A stretch of 64,000 bases of DNA from Enterobacter sp. JBIWA008. Its GTDB lineage: Bacteria > Pseudomonadota > Gammaproteobacteria > Enterobacterales > Enterobacteriaceae. The position numbers and the translations under genes were made by a program. The DNA is taken from NCBI RefSeq assembly GCF_019968765.1, contig NZ_CP074149.1, forward strand, positions 2,728,001 through 2,792,000. Reading direction: 5' to 3'. Positions 50,189 to 61,813 of this stretch are shown one piece after another. The notes under the pieces are model-generated. The model made no database searches, was not told the DNA's origin, and saw only the letters and a list, made by a program, of their open reading frames with translations. How positions within the stretch are numbered: the stretch's first letter is position 1; every line of letters starts with the position of its first letter.

Positions 50189-51270
50189 TATTCCTGCTCG
50201 GACAGCGCCGCCAGCTGGTCGGCCTGGTATTCCTGCACGATAGGCTCAATCAGCATATCCAGTTTCCCTTCCATCACCTCGTCCAGACGGTACAGCGTCA
50301 GGTTGATGCGGTGGTCGGTTACGCGGCCCTGCGGGAAGTTATAGGTGCGGTTACGGTCGCTGCGATCGCCGCTGCCCAGCAGGTTACGACGCGTAGACGC
50401 TTCCGCCTGCTGGCGTTTCGCCATTTCGGCTGCATGGATACGCGCCCCCAGCACGGACAACGCTTTGGCTTTGTTTTTGTGCTGTGAACGCTCGTCCTGA
50501 CATTCAACGACTATGCCGGTTGGCAGGTGGGTAATACGGATGGCGGAATCGGTGGTGTTAACGTGCTGACCGCCCGCGCCAGAGGAGCGGAAAGTATCAA
50601 TACGCAGGTCCGCCGGATTGATGTCCGGCAGTTCTGCTTCCGGCAGCTCCGGCATCACCGCAACCGTACAGGCGGAGGTGTGAATGCGGCCCTGAGATTC
50701 GGTGGCCGGTACGCGCTGCACGCGGTGACCGCCTGATTCAAACTTGAGACGACCGTACGCGCCGTCGCCGCTGATCTTGGCGATAACCTCTTTGTAGCCA
50801 CCATGTTCGCCTTCGTTTGCGCTCATGATCTCCACGCGCCAGCGACGCGATTCGGCGTAGCGGCTGTACATGCGGAACAGATCCCCGGCAAACAGCGCCG
50901 CTTCGTCACCGCCGGTACCGGCACGCACTTCGACAAACGCGTTACGCTCATCGTCCGGATCTTTCGGCAGCAGAAGCACCTGAAGCTGCTGCTCCATCTC
51001 TTCAGAACGCGCTTTCGCATCCTGCAACTCTTCCTGCGCCATCTCGCGCATTTCAGGATCGTCGAGCATCATCTGCGCGGTTTCGATATCTTCCTGAACC
51101 TGCCGCCAGTCGGTAAAGCATTTGGAAACATCACTTAACTGCGCGTATTCACGCGAGAGCGCGCGAAAACGTTCCTGGTCCGCAATGGTCCCGGCATCGC
51201 CGAGCAGCGCCTGTACTTCTTCATGGCGCTCGTGCAGAGCTTCCAGTTTAGCGACGATAGAAGGCTTCAT
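50188..51270 (-). CDS. prfA: Peptide chain release factor 1
   Basis: A 360-residue release factor that reads stop codons UAA and UAG. It has the codon-recognition motif PAT in [10 protein letters not shown] and the catalytic GGQ in [14 protein letters not shown], whose glutamine PrmC methylates. Length equals E. coli RF1. It follows hemA after 41 bases, as in E. coli. Confidence 0.98.
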   Translation of the reverse strand: MKPSIVAKLEALHERHEEVQALLGDAGTIADQERFRALSREYAQLSDVSKCFTDWRQVQEDIETAQMMLDDPEMREMAQEELQDAKARSEEMEQQLQVLLLPKDPDDERNAFVEVRAGTGGDEAALFAGDLFRMYSRYAESRRWRVEIMSANEGEHGGYKEVIAKISGDGAYGRLKFESGGHRVQRVPATESQGRIHTSACTVAVMPELPEAELPDINPADLRIDTFRSSGAGGQHVNTTDSAIRITHLPTGIVVECQDERSQHKNKAKALSVLGARIHAAEMAKRQQAEASTRRNLLGSGDRSDRNRTYNFPQGRVTDHRINLTLYRLDEVMEGKLDMLIEPIVQEYQADQLAALSEQE

Positions 51271-51311
51271 AGGCGTAAGTGCACCTTGTCTTAGAAAATG
51301 GGTATAGGGCG

Positions 51312-52568
51312 CTATTCCAGCCCGAGGCTGTTGCGCAGAATAGTCAGGCGTTCATCATCCCCGTCACGGGCGGCCTGCTGAAGAGATTTGGTTGGTGCAT
51401 GGATCAGGCGGTTGGTCAGTTTCCACGCCAGATCCTGCATAATCGCATTTGCGTCGCCGCCCTGTTCAAGGGCCGCTAACGCTTTGGCAGTCAGGTCATC
51501 ACGCACCTGCTCCGCCTGCCCGCGGTACTCGCGGATGGTCTCGCTGACGCTTTGCGCGCGCAGCCAGGCCATAAACTCACTGGTTTCCTGCTCAACGATG
51601 GTTTCCGCCTGAACCGCCGCCGCTTTACGCTGGGCGAGGTTGTGCGAAATGATGCTTTGCAGGTCATCCACGCTGTAGAGATAGGCGTTAGGCAGCTTGC
51701 CCACTTCCGGCTCAACATCGCGGGGAACGGCGATATCCACCAGCAGCATCGGCTGATTACGGCGGGACTTCAGCGCACGCTCCACCATCCCTTTTCCGAT
51801 AATCGGCAGCGGGCTGGCGGTAGAGCTGATGATAATGTCCGCCTCTTTCAGGCGTTCATCAATGTCACTCAGCGCAACCACCTCTGCACCCACTTCATCC
51901 GCCAGCACCTGCGCGCGTTCGCGGGTGCGGTTAGCGATAATCATCTTTTTCACTTTATGCTCGCGCAGATGGCGCGCCACAAGTTCGATGGTTTCGCCCG
52001 CCCCTACCAGCATCACGGTGACGGTAGAAAGGGATTCAAAGATTTGGCGTGCAAGGGTGCAGGCCGCGAAAGCAACAGAAACCGCACTGGCACCAATGTC
52101 GGTTTCTGTTCGCACACGCTTCGCCACGGAGAACGACTTCTGGAACATGCGCTCCAGCTCGCTGGCCTTCAGATGTCCTTTTTGCGAATCGGCAAACGCC
52201 TTTTTCACCTGACCCAGGATCTGCGGCTCGCCCAGCACCAGCGAATCCAGCCCGCTGGCGACGCGCATCAGATGGCTGACGGCATCGTTGTCCTGATGCC
52301 AGTACAGGCTGTTGCGCAGCTCGTCTTCATTGAGGTTGTGGTAGTCGCATAGCCAGCGGATCAGCGCTTCATGCAGGTTGTCCTGCTCTTCCACGCTTAA
52401 ATACAGCTCGGTACGGTTGCACGTCGAGAGCACCACGCCACCCTGCACCATAGGCTGTGCAAGCAGGCTGTCCAGCGCCAGGTCAAGCGTATCCGGCGAA
52501 AACGTCACGCGTTCTCGCAGCGAAACCGGAGCCGTTTTGTGGTTGATGCCGAGTGCTAATAGGGTCAT
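51312..52568 (-). CDS. hemA: HemA, glutamyl-tRNA reductase
   Basis: A 418-residue enzyme that reduces glutamyl-tRNA to glutamate-1-semialdehyde, the first step of heme synthesis in enterobacteria. The catalytic Cys50 is in [14 protein letters not shown]; the NADPH site follows ([19 protein letters not shown]). The N-terminal start [20 protein letters not shown] contains the heme-responsive degradation region. It heads the hemA-prfA-prmC run and is divergent from lolB. Confidence 0.98.
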   Translation of the reverse strand: MTLLALGINHKTAPVSLRERVTFSPDTLDLALDSLLAQPMVQGGVVLSTCNRTELYLSVEEQDNLHEALIRWLCDYHNLNEDELRNSLYWHQDNDAVSHLMRVASGLDSLVLGEPQILGQVKKAFADSQKGHLKASELERMFQKSFSVAKRVRTETDIGASAVSVAFAACTLARQIFESLSTVTVMLVGAGETIELVARHLREHKVKKMIIANRTRERAQVLADEVGAEVVALSDIDERLKEADIIISSTASPLPIIGKGMVERALKSRRNQPMLLVDIAVPRDVEPEVGKLPNAYLYSVDDLQSIISHNLAQRKAAAVQAETIVEQETSEFMAWLRAQSVSETIREYRGQAEQVRDDLTAKALAALEQGGDANAIMQDLAWKLTNRLIHAPTKSLQQAARDGDDERLTILRNSLGLE

Positions 52569-52769
52569 GTTGAGCGGGAGTAGTACCAGCGTTAATAAGG
52601 TTAGCAGAACGCATCATACAGGATGCGCGAGATCAATAAAAGGGACTGCCTCCTTTCGGAGTAATAGGTTACACAACGCTTTGAGATAATTTGAACGTAG
52701 ACGGTAGCCCCCTTCGACGCTAGCATTAACAGTTATAACTGCAACGTATCTCAAGGATTTGTCCTGATT

Positions 52770-53381
52770 ATGACCCGACTGATTCGCCTGCTGCCGCTTG
52801 CAGCACTGGTTCTGACCGCGTGTACCGTCACCCAACCAAAAGGCCCGGGCAAAAGCCCTGATTCACCGCAGTGGCGTCAGCACCAGCAGGACGTCCGTAA
52901 TTTGAACCAGTACCAGACCCGCGGCGCCTTCGCTTATCTCTCTGATGAGCAAAAGGTTTATGCCCGCTTCTTCTGGCAGCAGACGGGGCAGGACAACTAC
53001 CGCCTGCTGCTGCTGAACCCGCTGGGCAGCACCGAACTGGAGCTTATCGCCAAACCGGGCGAAGCGCAGATCACCGATAACAAAGGCAAGCACTATACCG
53101 CGACCGATGCCGAAGAGATGATTGGCAAGCTGACCGGGATGCCTATCCCGCTCAACAGCCTGCGCCAGTGGATCCTTGGCCTGCCGGGCGAGGCAACTGA
53201 CTACAGCCTTGACGACCAGTACCGTCTGAGCCAGGTGAACTACACCCAGAACGGCAAAACCTGGAAAGTGGTGTACAGCGCCTATGACAGCAAGAGCAAA
53301 CCGTCGCTGCCATCAAACATGGAGCTGACCCAGGGCAGCCAGCGTATCAAGCTGAAAATGGACAACTGGATCGTTAAATGA
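52770..53381 (+). CDS. lolB: LolB, outer-membrane lipoprotein receptor
   Basis: A 203-residue lipoprotein that receives lipoproteins from LolA and inserts them into the outer membrane. The signal peptide ends in the lipobox LTAC, lipidated Cys18, followed by TVTQPKGPG without aspartate at position +2, so it goes to the outer membrane. [15 protein letters not shown] is the protruding loop with the essential leucine. The stop overlaps ispE (ATGA). It is slightly shorter than E. coli LolB (207) at the start. Confidence 0.96.
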   Translation: MTRLIRLLPLAALVLTACTVTQPKGPGKSPDSPQWRQHQQDVRNLNQYQTRGAFAYLSDEQKVYARFFWQQTGQDNYRLLLLNPLGSTELELIAKPGEAQITDNKGKHYTATDAEEMIGKLTGMPIPLNSLRQWILGLPGEATDYSLDDQYRLSQVNYTQNGKTWKVVYSAYDSKSKPSLPSNMELTQGSQRIKLKMDNWIVK

Positions 53382-54247
53382 TGACCCACTGGCCCTCTCC
53401 GGCAAAGCTGAACCTGTTTTTATACATCACCGGCCAGCGTGCTGACGGTTATCACACCCTGCAGACGCTGTTTCAGTTTATTGACTATGGCGACACGATC
53501 TCCATTGAACTGCGTCAGGATGGGCAGATTTGCCTGCTAACGCCGGTAGAAGGCGTGGCGCATGAGGACAACCTGATCGTGCGCGCCGCGCGTCTGCTGA
53601 TGAAAGCCGCGATGGAATCTGGCCGTCTGCCCGCGGGAAGCGGTGCGGATATCCGTATTGAGAAGCGCCTGCCGATGGGCGGCGGGCTGGGCGGTGGCTC
53701 ATCTAACGCCGCCACCGTGCTGGTCGCCCTGAATCACCTCTGGGGCTGCGGGCTGTCGAAGGACGAACTGGCCGCCTTAGGCTTGACGCTGGGTGCGGAT
53801 GTCCCGGTGTTTGTGCGCGGTCATGCGGCCTTTGCTGAGGGCGTGGGTGAGATCCTCTCCCCGGTTGAACCGCCGGAAAAATGGTATCTGGTTGCTCACC
53901 CAGGCGTGAACATTCCGACCCCGGTCATCTTTAAAGATCCTGACCTGAAAAGGAATACCCCGGTTCGGTCAATAGAAACGTTATTAAATTGTGAATTCAG
54001 CAACGATTGCGAGGATATCGCAAGAAAACGTTTTCGCGAGGTTGATGCGGTGCTTTCCTGGCTGTTAGAATACGCGCCGTCGCGCCTGACTGGTACAGGG
54101 GCCTGTGTCTTTGCTGAATTTGACACCGAATCCGCCGCTCGTCAGGTGCTTGAGCAAGCGCCGGTTTGGCTGCATGGTTTTGTAGCACGTGGGATGAACA
54201 CCTCCCCCCTACAGCAGGCCATTCTGGCGCAGACTGAGTTTCGGTGA
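53378..54247 (+). CDS. ispE: IspE, 4-diphosphocytidyl-2-C-methyl-D-erythritol kinase
   Basis: A 289-residue GHMP kinase of the MEP isoprenoid pathway. The ATP-binding motif is [18 protein letters not shown] (near residue 95), and the N-terminal motif is [20 protein letters not shown]; the C-terminal motif is [15 protein letters not shown]. coli IspE is 283 residues; here the end is about six residues longer. It overlaps lolB by four bases and precedes prs. Confidence 0.97.
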   Translation: MMTHWPSPAKLNLFLYITGQRADGYHTLQTLFQFIDYGDTISIELRQDGQICLLTPVEGVAHEDNLIVRAARLLMKAAMESGRLPAGSGADIRIEKRLPMGGGLGGGSSNAATVLVALNHLWGCGLSKDELAALGLTLGADVPVFVRGHAAFAEGVGEILSPVEPPEKWYLVAHPGVNIPTPVIFKDPDLKRNTPVRSIETLLNCEFSNDCEDIARKRFREVDAVLSWLLEYAPSRLTGTGACVFAEFDTESAARQVLEQAPVWLHGFVARGMNTSPLQQAILAQTEFR

Positions 54248-54303
54248 CAACGTCACCCTGTTCCAGACGTTGCATCGCGCTCTTTAATACACCGCCTGGA
54301 TAG

Positions 54304-55320
<1,017 letters not shown>

Positions 55321-55332
55321 TCGAGCACGGCC

Positions 55333-55359
55333 AAAAAACCCGCTGCGGCGGGTTTTTTT
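55333..55359 (+). terminator. Terminator after prs
   Basis: AAAAAACCCGC-tgc-GGCGGGTTTTTTT, 12 bases after the prs stop. Confidence 0.94.
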
Positions 55360-55444
55360 GTCTCTGGGTTTTATTTGTATGATTAATGCCTCCTTCACCT
55401 GCCATTCACATGACAGATGATGCGCATACGGATGATAGATAATT

Positions 55445-57124
55445 GTGAAAAACGTAGCCTCCTCACATGTTCTGCCCTTTCGCGCCCTCATCGACGCCTG
55501 CTGGAAAGAGAAGTACACCTCGTCACGCTTTGTCCGTGACCTGATTGCCGGGATCACCGTCGGCATTATCGCCATCCCGCTGGCGATGGCGCTGGCGATT
55601 GGCAGCGGCGTTGCGCCGCAGTACGGTCTGTACACCTCGGCCGTTGCCGGGATCGTCATTGCCCTGACGGGCGGTTCGCGCTTCAGCGTCTCCGGCCCGA
55701 CCGCCGCCTTCGTGGTGATCCTCTACCCGGTTTCGCAGCAGTTTGGTCTGGCAGGCCTGCTGGTCGCCACCCTGATGTCCGGCGTCTTTTTGATTCTGTT
55801 TGGTCTGGCCCGCTTTGGTCGCCTGATTGAATATATTCCCCTTTCCGTGACGCTGGGATTTACCTCGGGGATTGGTATCACCATCGGAACCATGCAGATC
55901 AAGGACTTCCTCGGCCTGCAGATGCCCCACGTACCTGAACACTACCTGCAAAAAGTGGGGGCGCTGTTTATGGCGCTGCCGACGGCCAACCTGGGCGATG
56001 CCGCCATCGGGATTGTGACGCTGGGCACGCTGATCGTCTGGCCTCGTCTGGGGATCCGTCTGCCGGGCCATCTGCCCGCGCTGCTGCTGGGCTGCGCGGT
56101 GATGGCCATCGTCAATATGTTCGGTGGTCATGTCGCGACTATCGGCTCGCAGTTCCACTATGTTCTGGCGGACGGTTCACAGGGTAGCGGCATTCCGCAA
56201 CTGCTGCCGCAGCTGGTGCTGCCGTGGGACATGCCAGGCTCCAGCTTTACCCTAAGCTGGGATTCCCTTCGCGCCCTGCTTCCCGCCGCGTTCTCTATGG
56301 CGATGCTGGGGGCGATTGAATCCCTGCTTTGCGCTGTAGTGCTTGACGGCATGACCGGCACCAAACACAAAGCCAACAGCGAGCTGGTTGGTCAGGGATT
56401 AGGCAACCTCGTCGCGCCGTTCTTCGGCGGTATTACAGCAACGGCAGCCATCGCCCGTTCTGCGGCCAACGTGCGCGCGGGGGCAACCTCACCCGTTTCG
56501 GCGGTTATCCACTCCGTGCTGGTGATCCTCGCCCTGCTGATCCTCGCCCCGCTGCTCTCCTGGCTTCCGCTTTCCGCCATGGCTGCCCTGCTGCTGATGG
56601 TGGCCTGGAACATGAGCGAGGCGCATAAGGTCGTTCACCTTCTGCGTCGCGCGCCGAAAGACGACATCATCGTGATGCTGATCTGTATGTCGCTGACGGT
56701 GCTGTTCGATATGGTTATCGCCATTAGCGTGGGGATCGTGCTGGCCTCCCTGCTGTTTATGCGCCGTATTGCGCAGATGACGCGCCTCTCCCCGGTTAAC
56801 GTGGAAGTGCCTGACGATGTGCTGGTGCTGCGCGTGATTGGCCCGCTGTTCTTCGCCGCGGCGGAAGGTCTGTTCAGCGATCTGGAGTCCCGCATCGCGG
56901 GCAAGCGGGTTGTAGTGCTGAAATGGGATGCCGTACCGGTGCTGGATGCCGGCGGCCTGGATGCCTTCCAGCGCTTTGTAAAACGTCTGCCGGAAGGCTG
57001 CGAGCTGCGGGTAAGTAACCTGGAATTTCAGCCGCTGCGCACCATGGCGCGCGCGGGTGTACAGCCGATCCCTGGCCGACTCTCCTTCTACCCTAACCGT
57101 GAAGCCGCGTTAGCGGATCTGTGA
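55445..57124 (+). CDS. dauA: DauA, C4-dicarboxylate transporter (SulP/SLC26 family)
   Basis: A 559-residue inner-membrane transporter. The SulP membrane domain (about 25-420, marked by [20 protein letters not shown] and [15 protein letters not shown]) is followed by a cytoplasmic STAS domain (about 445-555, [19 protein letters not shown]). In E. coli it imports succinate and other C4-dicarboxylates at acid pH. The start is GTG 55445. The 3' end overlaps a convergent MerR-type gene by 15 bases. Confidence 0.94.
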   Translation: MKNVASSHVLPFRALIDACWKEKYTSSRFVRDLIAGITVGIIAIPLAMALAIGSGVAPQYGLYTSAVAGIVIALTGGSRFSVSGPTAAFVVILYPVSQQFGLAGLLVATLMSGVFLILFGLARFGRLIEYIPLSVTLGFTSGIGITIGTMQIKDFLGLQMPHVPEHYLQKVGALFMALPTANLGDAAIGIVTLGTLIVWPRLGIRLPGHLPALLLGCAVMAIVNMFGGHVATIGSQFHYVLADGSQGSGIPQLLPQLVLPWDMPGSSFTLSWDSLRALLPAAFSMAMLGAIESLLCAVVLDGMTGTKHKANSELVGQGLGNLVAPFFGGITATAAIARSAANVRAGATSPVSAVIHSVLVILALLILAPLLSWLPLSAMAALLLMVAWNMSEAHKVVHLLRRAPKDDIIVMLICMSLTVLFDMVIAISVGIVLASLLFMRRIAQMTRLSPVNVEVPDDVLVLRVIGPLFFAAAEGLFSDLESRIAGKRVVVLKWDAVPVLDAGGLDAFQRFVKRLPEGCELRVSNLEFQPLRTMARAGVQPIPGRLSFYPNREAALADL

Positions 57125-58168
57125 GTTACCTGATGCAGAGAAACGTCTCTGCATCATCACCCCGATCGCCTGCTGGAGCCACGCAAGCACGGCAGGCGTC
57201 ATCCATGTTCCCTTCATAAGGTGCGGCTCCTGCTGCATGGTAGTGCGAAACTTTTGCTGAGTTTCCGGGCTAGTGCCCGCGTAAGACTGGAATAATGCCA
57301 GCCAGTTTTCAGCCAGCTTTTGCGCCTTCTCCGAGGCAGGATCGAGATTTTCCCGCTGCGCTTGGTGCAGCTTCGCCACCAGCGGCGGCCACTCCATCAT
57401 GCGGTCAAAGTAGTGTGCCCGGGTAAAGGCCATCTCTTCGGCAGTGAGATACTTCTCCCATATGCTGAGCTTAGATTCCGCAAACGCGCGCGTGATGTAA
57501 TCCGTCATCTCTGGCGTGATGCCGGTCTGCGCCTGCATCTGCGGTTCAACGCTGTGCATCTCGTTCAGCCGGGTGAGAAACTCCGGCTTGCCCGCCGTGT
57601 CCTGCTCGAGGCGCTCCATCCAGCGCGTCGCGAGGTCCATAGCCCGCGCGTCCGTAACGGGTATGCGCTGCTCCAGCAGCCTGTTGGCCTCTGCGACCAG
57701 CCCTGACCAGATAGCCGCCAGCGCATCCTTCTGCACCGCAAACGGCAGCTGCTGTAACTCTTCTTTGCTAAACCAGCGATCGTACATATTCATTAACTCC
57801 AGAGTCTGTAGCCAGGATTCCAGATCCGGCGTCGCATCGTCGAGAAGCCCGGTACGCAGCTCCACAAGCCGGTCGCGCAGCGTATGTATGCTGCGCAGCT
57901 GTTTATCCAGCAGCGTGATTTGCGCATCGAGTAGCTCGGTTAACGACAGCGACTCCTGTTCCAGGAAATCCCTGATTTCAGCAAGTTCCAGCCCCGCTTT
58001 TGCCAGCGCCTGGATCATGTGCAGACGCTGGACATCCGCCAGGTTGTAAAGCCGGTAACCTGCCGCGCTTCTGGCAGAAGGCAGCAACAACCCTGTTTGC
58101 TCATAGTGGTGCAATGTCCGCACGGTGATCCCGGCCCGTTTCGCCAGCTCACCCACCTGAATCAACAT
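57110..58168 (-). CDS. MerR-family regulator with TipAS-like C-terminus
   Basis: A 352-residue regulator. The N-terminal MerR DNA-binding domain is clear ([23 protein letters not shown] and wing to about residue 70), followed by a coiled-coil dimer helix (about 75-115). The long C-terminal half is predicted helical and resembles TipAS-type antibiotic-binding domains; the ligand is unknown. It overlaps the dauA 3' end convergently. It is absent from this place in E. coli, so it is probably an insertion. Confidence 0.88.
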   Translation of the reverse strand: MLIQVGELAKRAGITVRTLHHYEQTGLLLPSARSAAGYRLYNLADVQRLHMIQALAKAGLELAEIRDFLEQESLSLTELLDAQITLLDKQLRSIHTLRDRLVELRTGLLDDATPDLESWLQTLELMNMYDRWFSKEELQQLPFAVQKDALAAIWSGLVAEANRLLEQRIPVTDARAMDLATRWMERLEQDTAGKPEFLTRLNEMHSVEPQMQAQTGITPEMTDYITRAFAESKLSIWEKYLTAEEMAFTRAHYFDRMMEWPPLVAKLHQAQRENLDPASEKAQKLAENWLALFQSYAGTSPETQQKFRTTMQQEPHLMKGTWMTPAVLAWLQQAIGVMMQRRFSASGNSQIR

Positions 58169-58239
58169 AACTGTTCCTTTTACTTTGCCAGTGGCGCCAC
58201 TCTGGAGCCTTACGTTACGTGAGGGTCAACCCTTCATGC

Positions 58240-58267
58240 AAAAAAAACGGCTCCCGCGGGAGCCGTT
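58240..58267 (-). terminator. Terminator after ychH
   Basis: On the minus strand ACGGCTCCC-gc-GGGAGCCGT is followed by seven or more T residues, about 20 bases after the ychH stop. Confidence 0.92.
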
Positions 58268-58287
58268 TCGGTGTTCTTTATCAGGCA

Positions 58288-58563
58288 CTAGCTGTGCTTA
58301 TGCTGGTCGCGACGGCAGCGTTTGTCGTAGTGGCGCACCCACCAGTATTTATCGCAGACTTCCTCATGTCCGCTCACGCGCGCCCCGGCGAGCCACAATA
58401 CCGCACCAACAAAGATGCTCAATATCGCGCCATGCGCGAAGTATTGCGGGAGGTTAATCTGGGGTAACTGGTTTAAAATGGAATAACCCACGCCGGCTAC
58501 CATCACGAACAGCCCCAATCCCATCAGTACGTTACCGAGTAACGAAGCGTTTTTGCGTTTCAT
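58288..58563 (-). CDS. ychH: YchH, stress-induced inner-membrane protein
   Basis: A 91-residue protein with two helices (about 8-30 and 43-63) and a basic, Cys/Trp-rich tail (CDKYWWVRHYDKRCRRD). E. coli YchH is induced by cadmium, hydrogen peroxide and acid and affects biofilm. Single-gene unit, divergent from pth, as in E. coli. Confidence 0.92.
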   Translation of the reverse strand: MKRKNASLLGNVLMGLGLFVMVAGVGYSILNQLPQINLPQYFAHGAILSIFVGAVLWLAGARVSGHEEVCDKYWWVRHYDKRCRRDQHKHS

Positions 58564-58836
58564 GTGTCACCTCCGGAACTTTGGGTTGTCAGGGGAAAAG
58601 CCCCTAATCCTTGTGTGTAAAGTATAGACAACGCCCCTTTTATGAGTTGCGTGAATGATCACAATTACAGATAACGCCCAAACAAAAGTTTACAAATAAG
58701 ACTTTGAACAGCTTGAAATTCTAATTGTTCAAATCAGAAATTATTCGTATTTCGCCGAGAAGATCGCAGAATTTTGTCAAGCGGCGCGCCAGACAGTAAA
58801 CTACGCGCCAGATCTGGAACCCATTAGGAATGAATC

Positions 58837-59421
58837 GTGACGATTAAACTGATTGTCGGCCTCGCCAACCCGGGCGCAGAGTATGCGGCCACCCGCCACA
58901 ACGCCGGGGCATGGTATGTCGATCTGCTGGCCGAGCGGTTACGTGCTCCCCTGCGTGAAGAACCTAAATTCTTCGGGTATACCTCACGTATCAATCTTGC
59001 AGGCGCGGATATTCGCTTACTGGTGCCCACCACCTTTATGAACCTGAGCGGTAAAGCGGTGGCGGCGATGGCGACGTTTTATCGCATTAATCCGGATGAA
59101 ATTCTGGTCGCACACGATGAGCTGGATCTCCCGCCCGGCGTGGCAAAATTCAAGCTGGGCGGCGGACACGGCGGCCACAACGGTCTTAAAGACATCATCA
59201 GCAAGCTGGGCAATAACCCGAATTTTCACCGTTTGCGCGTGGGAATCGGCCATCCGGGCGATAAAAACAAAGTTGTCGGTTTTGTTCTCGGTAAACCCCC
59301 GGTTTCTGAGCAGAAACTGATTGACGAGGCGGTAGACGAAGCGGCGCGCTGCACCGAAATCTGGCTGAAAGACGGCTTAACCAAAGCGACAAACCGCTTA
59401 CACGCTTTCAAAGCGCAATAA
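58837..59421 (+). CDS. pth: Peptidyl-tRNA hydrolase
   Basis: A 194-residue essential enzyme that frees tRNA from dropped-off peptidyl-tRNA. The active site has His21 in [14 protein letters not shown], an asparagine in [11 protein letters not shown], the aspartate in [11 protein letters not shown], and [13 protein letters not shown]. Length equals E. coli Pth. It precedes ychF by 126 bases, as in E. coli. Confidence 0.97.
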   Translation: MTIKLIVGLANPGAEYAATRHNAGAWYVDLLAERLRAPLREEPKFFGYTSRINLAGADIRLLVPTTFMNLSGKAVAAMATFYRINPDEILVAHDELDLPPGVAKFKLGGGHGGHNGLKDIISKLGNNPNFHRLRVGIGHPGDKNKVVGFVLGKPPVSEQKLIDEAVDEAARCTEIWLKDGLTKATNRLHAFKAQ

Positions 59422-59547
59422 TCCGCCCGGTACGGCATTTTTACCGCGCGTCATGCGGGTTACGTGTATAATAGGCGTAGTTATTTACTTTTCATCAGTC
59501 GGTTATCGTTAACGGATTGATTATCAAGATATTAAGGTGATTTAGAA

Positions 59548-60642
59548 ATGGGATTCAAATGCGGTATCGTCGGTCTGCCAAACGTGGGCAAATCCACCCT
59601 GTTTAACGCGCTTACCAAAGCGGGTATCGAAGCGGCGAACTTCCCGTTCTGTACCATCGAACCTAACACCGGCGTTGTGCCAATGCCGGACCCGCGTCTG
59701 GACCAGCTCGCGGAAATCGTGAAGCCGCAGCGCATTCTGCCAACCACCATGGAATTCGTGGACATCGCGGGCCTGGTAAAAGGCGCGTCCAAAGGTGAAG
59801 GCCTGGGTAACCAGTTCCTGACCAACATTCGTGAAACCGAAGCGATCGGCCACGTTGTGCGCTGCTTCGAGAACGACAACATTATCCACGTTAACAACAA
59901 AGTGGATCCGGCTGACGACATCGACGTTATCAACACCGAGCTGGCGCTCTCTGACCTCGACACCTGCGAACGCGCGATTCACCGCGTGCAGAAGAAAGCC
60001 AAAGGCGGCGACAAGGACGCGAAAGCGGAACTGGCTGCGCTGGAAAAATGTCTGCCACAGCTGGAAAACGCGGGCATGCTGCGCGCGCTGAAAAACCTGA
60101 CTGAAGAAGACAAGGCGGCGATCAAATACCTGAGCTTCCTGACTCTGAAGCCAACCATGTACATCGCCAACGTTAACGAAGACGGTTTCGAGAACAACCC
60201 GTACCTGGACAAAGTGCGTGAAATCGCCGCGGCTGAAGGTTCTGTGGTTGTGGCGGTTTGCGCTGCCGTTGAATCCGATATCGCCGAGCTGGACGATGCC
60301 GACCGTGAAGAGTTCATGGCCGAGCTGGGTCTGGAAGAGCCGGGCCTGAACCGCGTAATTCGCGCAGGCTATGAGCTGCTGAACCTGCAGACCTACTTCA
60401 CCGCTGGCGTGAAGGAAGTGCGTGCGTGGACGATCCCTGTAGGTGCAACTGCGCCTCAGGCGGCTGGTAAAATCCACACTGACTTCGAGAAAGGCTTTAT
60501 TCGTGCGCAGACAATCGCGTTTGAAGACTTCATCACCTACAAGGGTGAGCAAGGCGCGAAAGAAGCAGGCAAGATGCGTGCGGAAGGGAAAGATTACATC
60601 GTTAAAGATGGCGACGTAATGAACTTCCTGTTTAACGTCTGA
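59548..60642 (+). CDS. ychF: YchF, Obg-like ATPase
   Basis: A 364-residue P-loop protein of the Obg group that prefers ATP to GTP because its G4 motif is changed (NVNE in [10 protein letters not shown]). Walker A is GLPNVGKST (9-17). A coiled-coil part (about 130-200) and a C-terminal TGS domain (about 280-360) follow. It binds ribosomes and is linked to the oxidative stress response in E. coli. A TATAAT box lies at about 59468 upstream. A strong bidirectional terminator follows. Confidence 0.96.
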   Translation: MGFKCGIVGLPNVGKSTLFNALTKAGIEAANFPFCTIEPNTGVVPMPDPRLDQLAEIVKPQRILPTTMEFVDIAGLVKGASKGEGLGNQFLTNIRETEAIGHVVRCFENDNIIHVNNKVDPADDIDVINTELALSDLDTCERAIHRVQKKAKGGDKDAKAELAALEKCLPQLENAGMLRALKNLTEEDKAAIKYLSFLTLKPTMYIANVNEDGFENNPYLDKVREIAAAEGSVVVAVCAAVESDIAELDDADREEFMAELGLEEPGLNRVIRAGYELLNLQTYFTAGVKEVRAWTIPVGATAPQAAGKIHTDFEKGFIRAQTIAFEDFITYKGEQGAKEAGKMRAEGKDYIVKDGDVMNFLFNV

Positions 60643-60655
60643 TTCGTCTTGAATG

Positions 60656-60687
60656 AAAAAAATCCACGCCCTGGCGTGGATTTTTTT
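60656..60687. terminator. Bidirectional terminator between ychF and the accessory tail
   Basis: AAAAAAATCCACGCC-ct-GGCGTGGATTTTTTT. It ends ychF on the plus strand and the TPR gene on the minus strand, and marks the border of the core genome and the AT-rich tail. Confidence 0.95.
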
Positions 60688-60701
60688 ATAAATTAACGAA
60701 C

Positions 60702-61145
60702 TTACGCCCTCTTGCGCAGATAGAACTCAAGGTATTTTTTAGGTCTATCCTGAAACGCACGCTCTTTGCCGTAGTTATAAGCATCGTTGAAATATTTATA
60801 CGCTTCATCGAATTGATTCAGCTCGTAACAGACCATACCCAAGTCGATTGATGGTGCAGTGTCTATATCCGATCCACGTGTGCGCAACGTCGTCTCTCCC
60901 CATTTCTTCGCCTCATCGTAATCCTCAAGATCAAAGTAAGCGCTGTACATGCACGCAGCGATCCAGTTAGCAAATTCCGATTCAAACTTTGGCTCAGGAA
61001 GAGCTTGCCAGGCTTTTTGGTATTGCTCTAAAGCTTCGGCGTATTTTTGGTTGTCGTGAAACTCGTTTCCTTTTTCTACAAGAGATGTAAATCTTTTTTC
61101 ATCGAATTTATAGCATACGTTTTTCATATATTTATTCATTATCAT
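60702..61145 (-). CDS. Tetratricopeptide-repeat protein near the Rhs tip
   Basis: A 147-residue protein with two or three TPR helix pairs: LVEKGNEFHDNQKYAEALEQ (about 22-41), then YDEAKKWGET, and LGMVCYELNQFDEAYKYF. No signal peptide. AGGAGG at 61157-61162 is 11 bases before ATG 61145; other ATGs are close by. It is AT-rich, downstream of the SUKH-like gene in the same direction, with a 96-base gap. It may be a second immunity-type or accessory protein of the Rhs module, or a remnant immunity gene of an earlier tip; its function is unknown. Confidence 0.8.
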   Translation of the reverse strand: MIMNKYMKNVCYKFDEKRFTSLVEKGNEFHDNQKYAEALEQYQKAWQALPEPKFESEFANWIAACMYSAYFDLEDYDEAKKWGETTLRTRGSDIDTAPSIDLGMVCYELNQFDEAYKYFNDAYNYGKERAFQDRPKKYLEFYLRKRA

Positions 61146-61241
61146 TCGAAAAAAGACCTCCTTGCCTATATAAAAGGGATATAAGCGATAAATGCCTTTA
61201 GAAGCATGGAGGTCTCTAAAAGAGTAAGTTTTTATTGTTAA

Positions 61242-61805
61242 CTAACCAAAAAAGAAATATTTAAAAGCTTCTGCCTCAACATCCTTAAGCTTGCTTTTTA
61301 GCATTAAATCGATATCTTCCAGAAAGTCCTCTCTGAAATTAAAATCATCATCTGTAGCATCACCATCATATTTACTTTGCTCTATCTCAATGGCAGAACA
61401 AAAAGCATCCAAAAAGTCGGCTAACGAATTGGAAATAATGAAATTTCTTTTTTGAATACTACCATAAACAGGAGATGTAATATTTTGGGTATCACAAAAA
61501 AGAACATCTCCATTTCTTTCAGCAAAGATTATATATTCATCTCTCCAGGTCGTGTCATTTTGAACTCGCCAGCCTGATAACATTTCATTAAGCTCTTGGG
61601 ACTCAACAATCTGTATAAAGAAAGTACCATCAAATGTTGGGTGGTCATTTAAAATCAAATGGCTATAAAAAAAACGAATTTCGCCATTTAAATTCACTGG
61701 AAAAGAAGTTTCATTTTCATCGTCTGTATAGTCTATCTCTCCCATATTTAAATCATTCATTTTGAATTTGCTAACAAAGTCTTGGACTGCATTTTTTATG
61801 TTCAT
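61242..61805 (-). CDS. Putative immunity protein, SUKH-like
   Basis: A 187-residue acidic protein (pI clearly low, many Asp/Glu) that follows the Rhs gene with an 8-base gap and GGGGGTAAG just before ATG 61805. Aromatic beta-rich patterns (WRDEYIIFAERNGDVLFCDT, SPVYGSI) and the helix NSLADFLDAFCSAIE look like SUKH (SMI1/KNR4) immunity proteins, which often pair with HNH-type nucleases. The assignment is by resemblance, not search. Position directly after a toxin tip supports an immunity role. It would protect the cell from the Rhs nuclease. Confidence 0.78.
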   Translation of the reverse strand: MNIKNAVQDFVSKFKMNDLNMGEIDYTDDENETSFPVNLNGEIRFFYSHLILNDHPTFDGTFFIQIVESQELNEMLSGWRVQNDTTWRDEYIIFAERNGDVLFCDTQNITSPVYGSIQKRNFIISNSLADFLDAFCSAIEIEQSKYDGDATDDDFNFREDFLEDIDLMLKSKLKDVEAEAFKYFFFG

Positions 61806-61813
61806 CTTACCCC

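Noticed and set aside
55445..57124. Possible frameshift at the dauA start because of the GTG
   Set aside because: The N-terminus lines up with E. coli DauA from the first residues; GTG starts are also used by yciI, ychJ, prs and chaC here.
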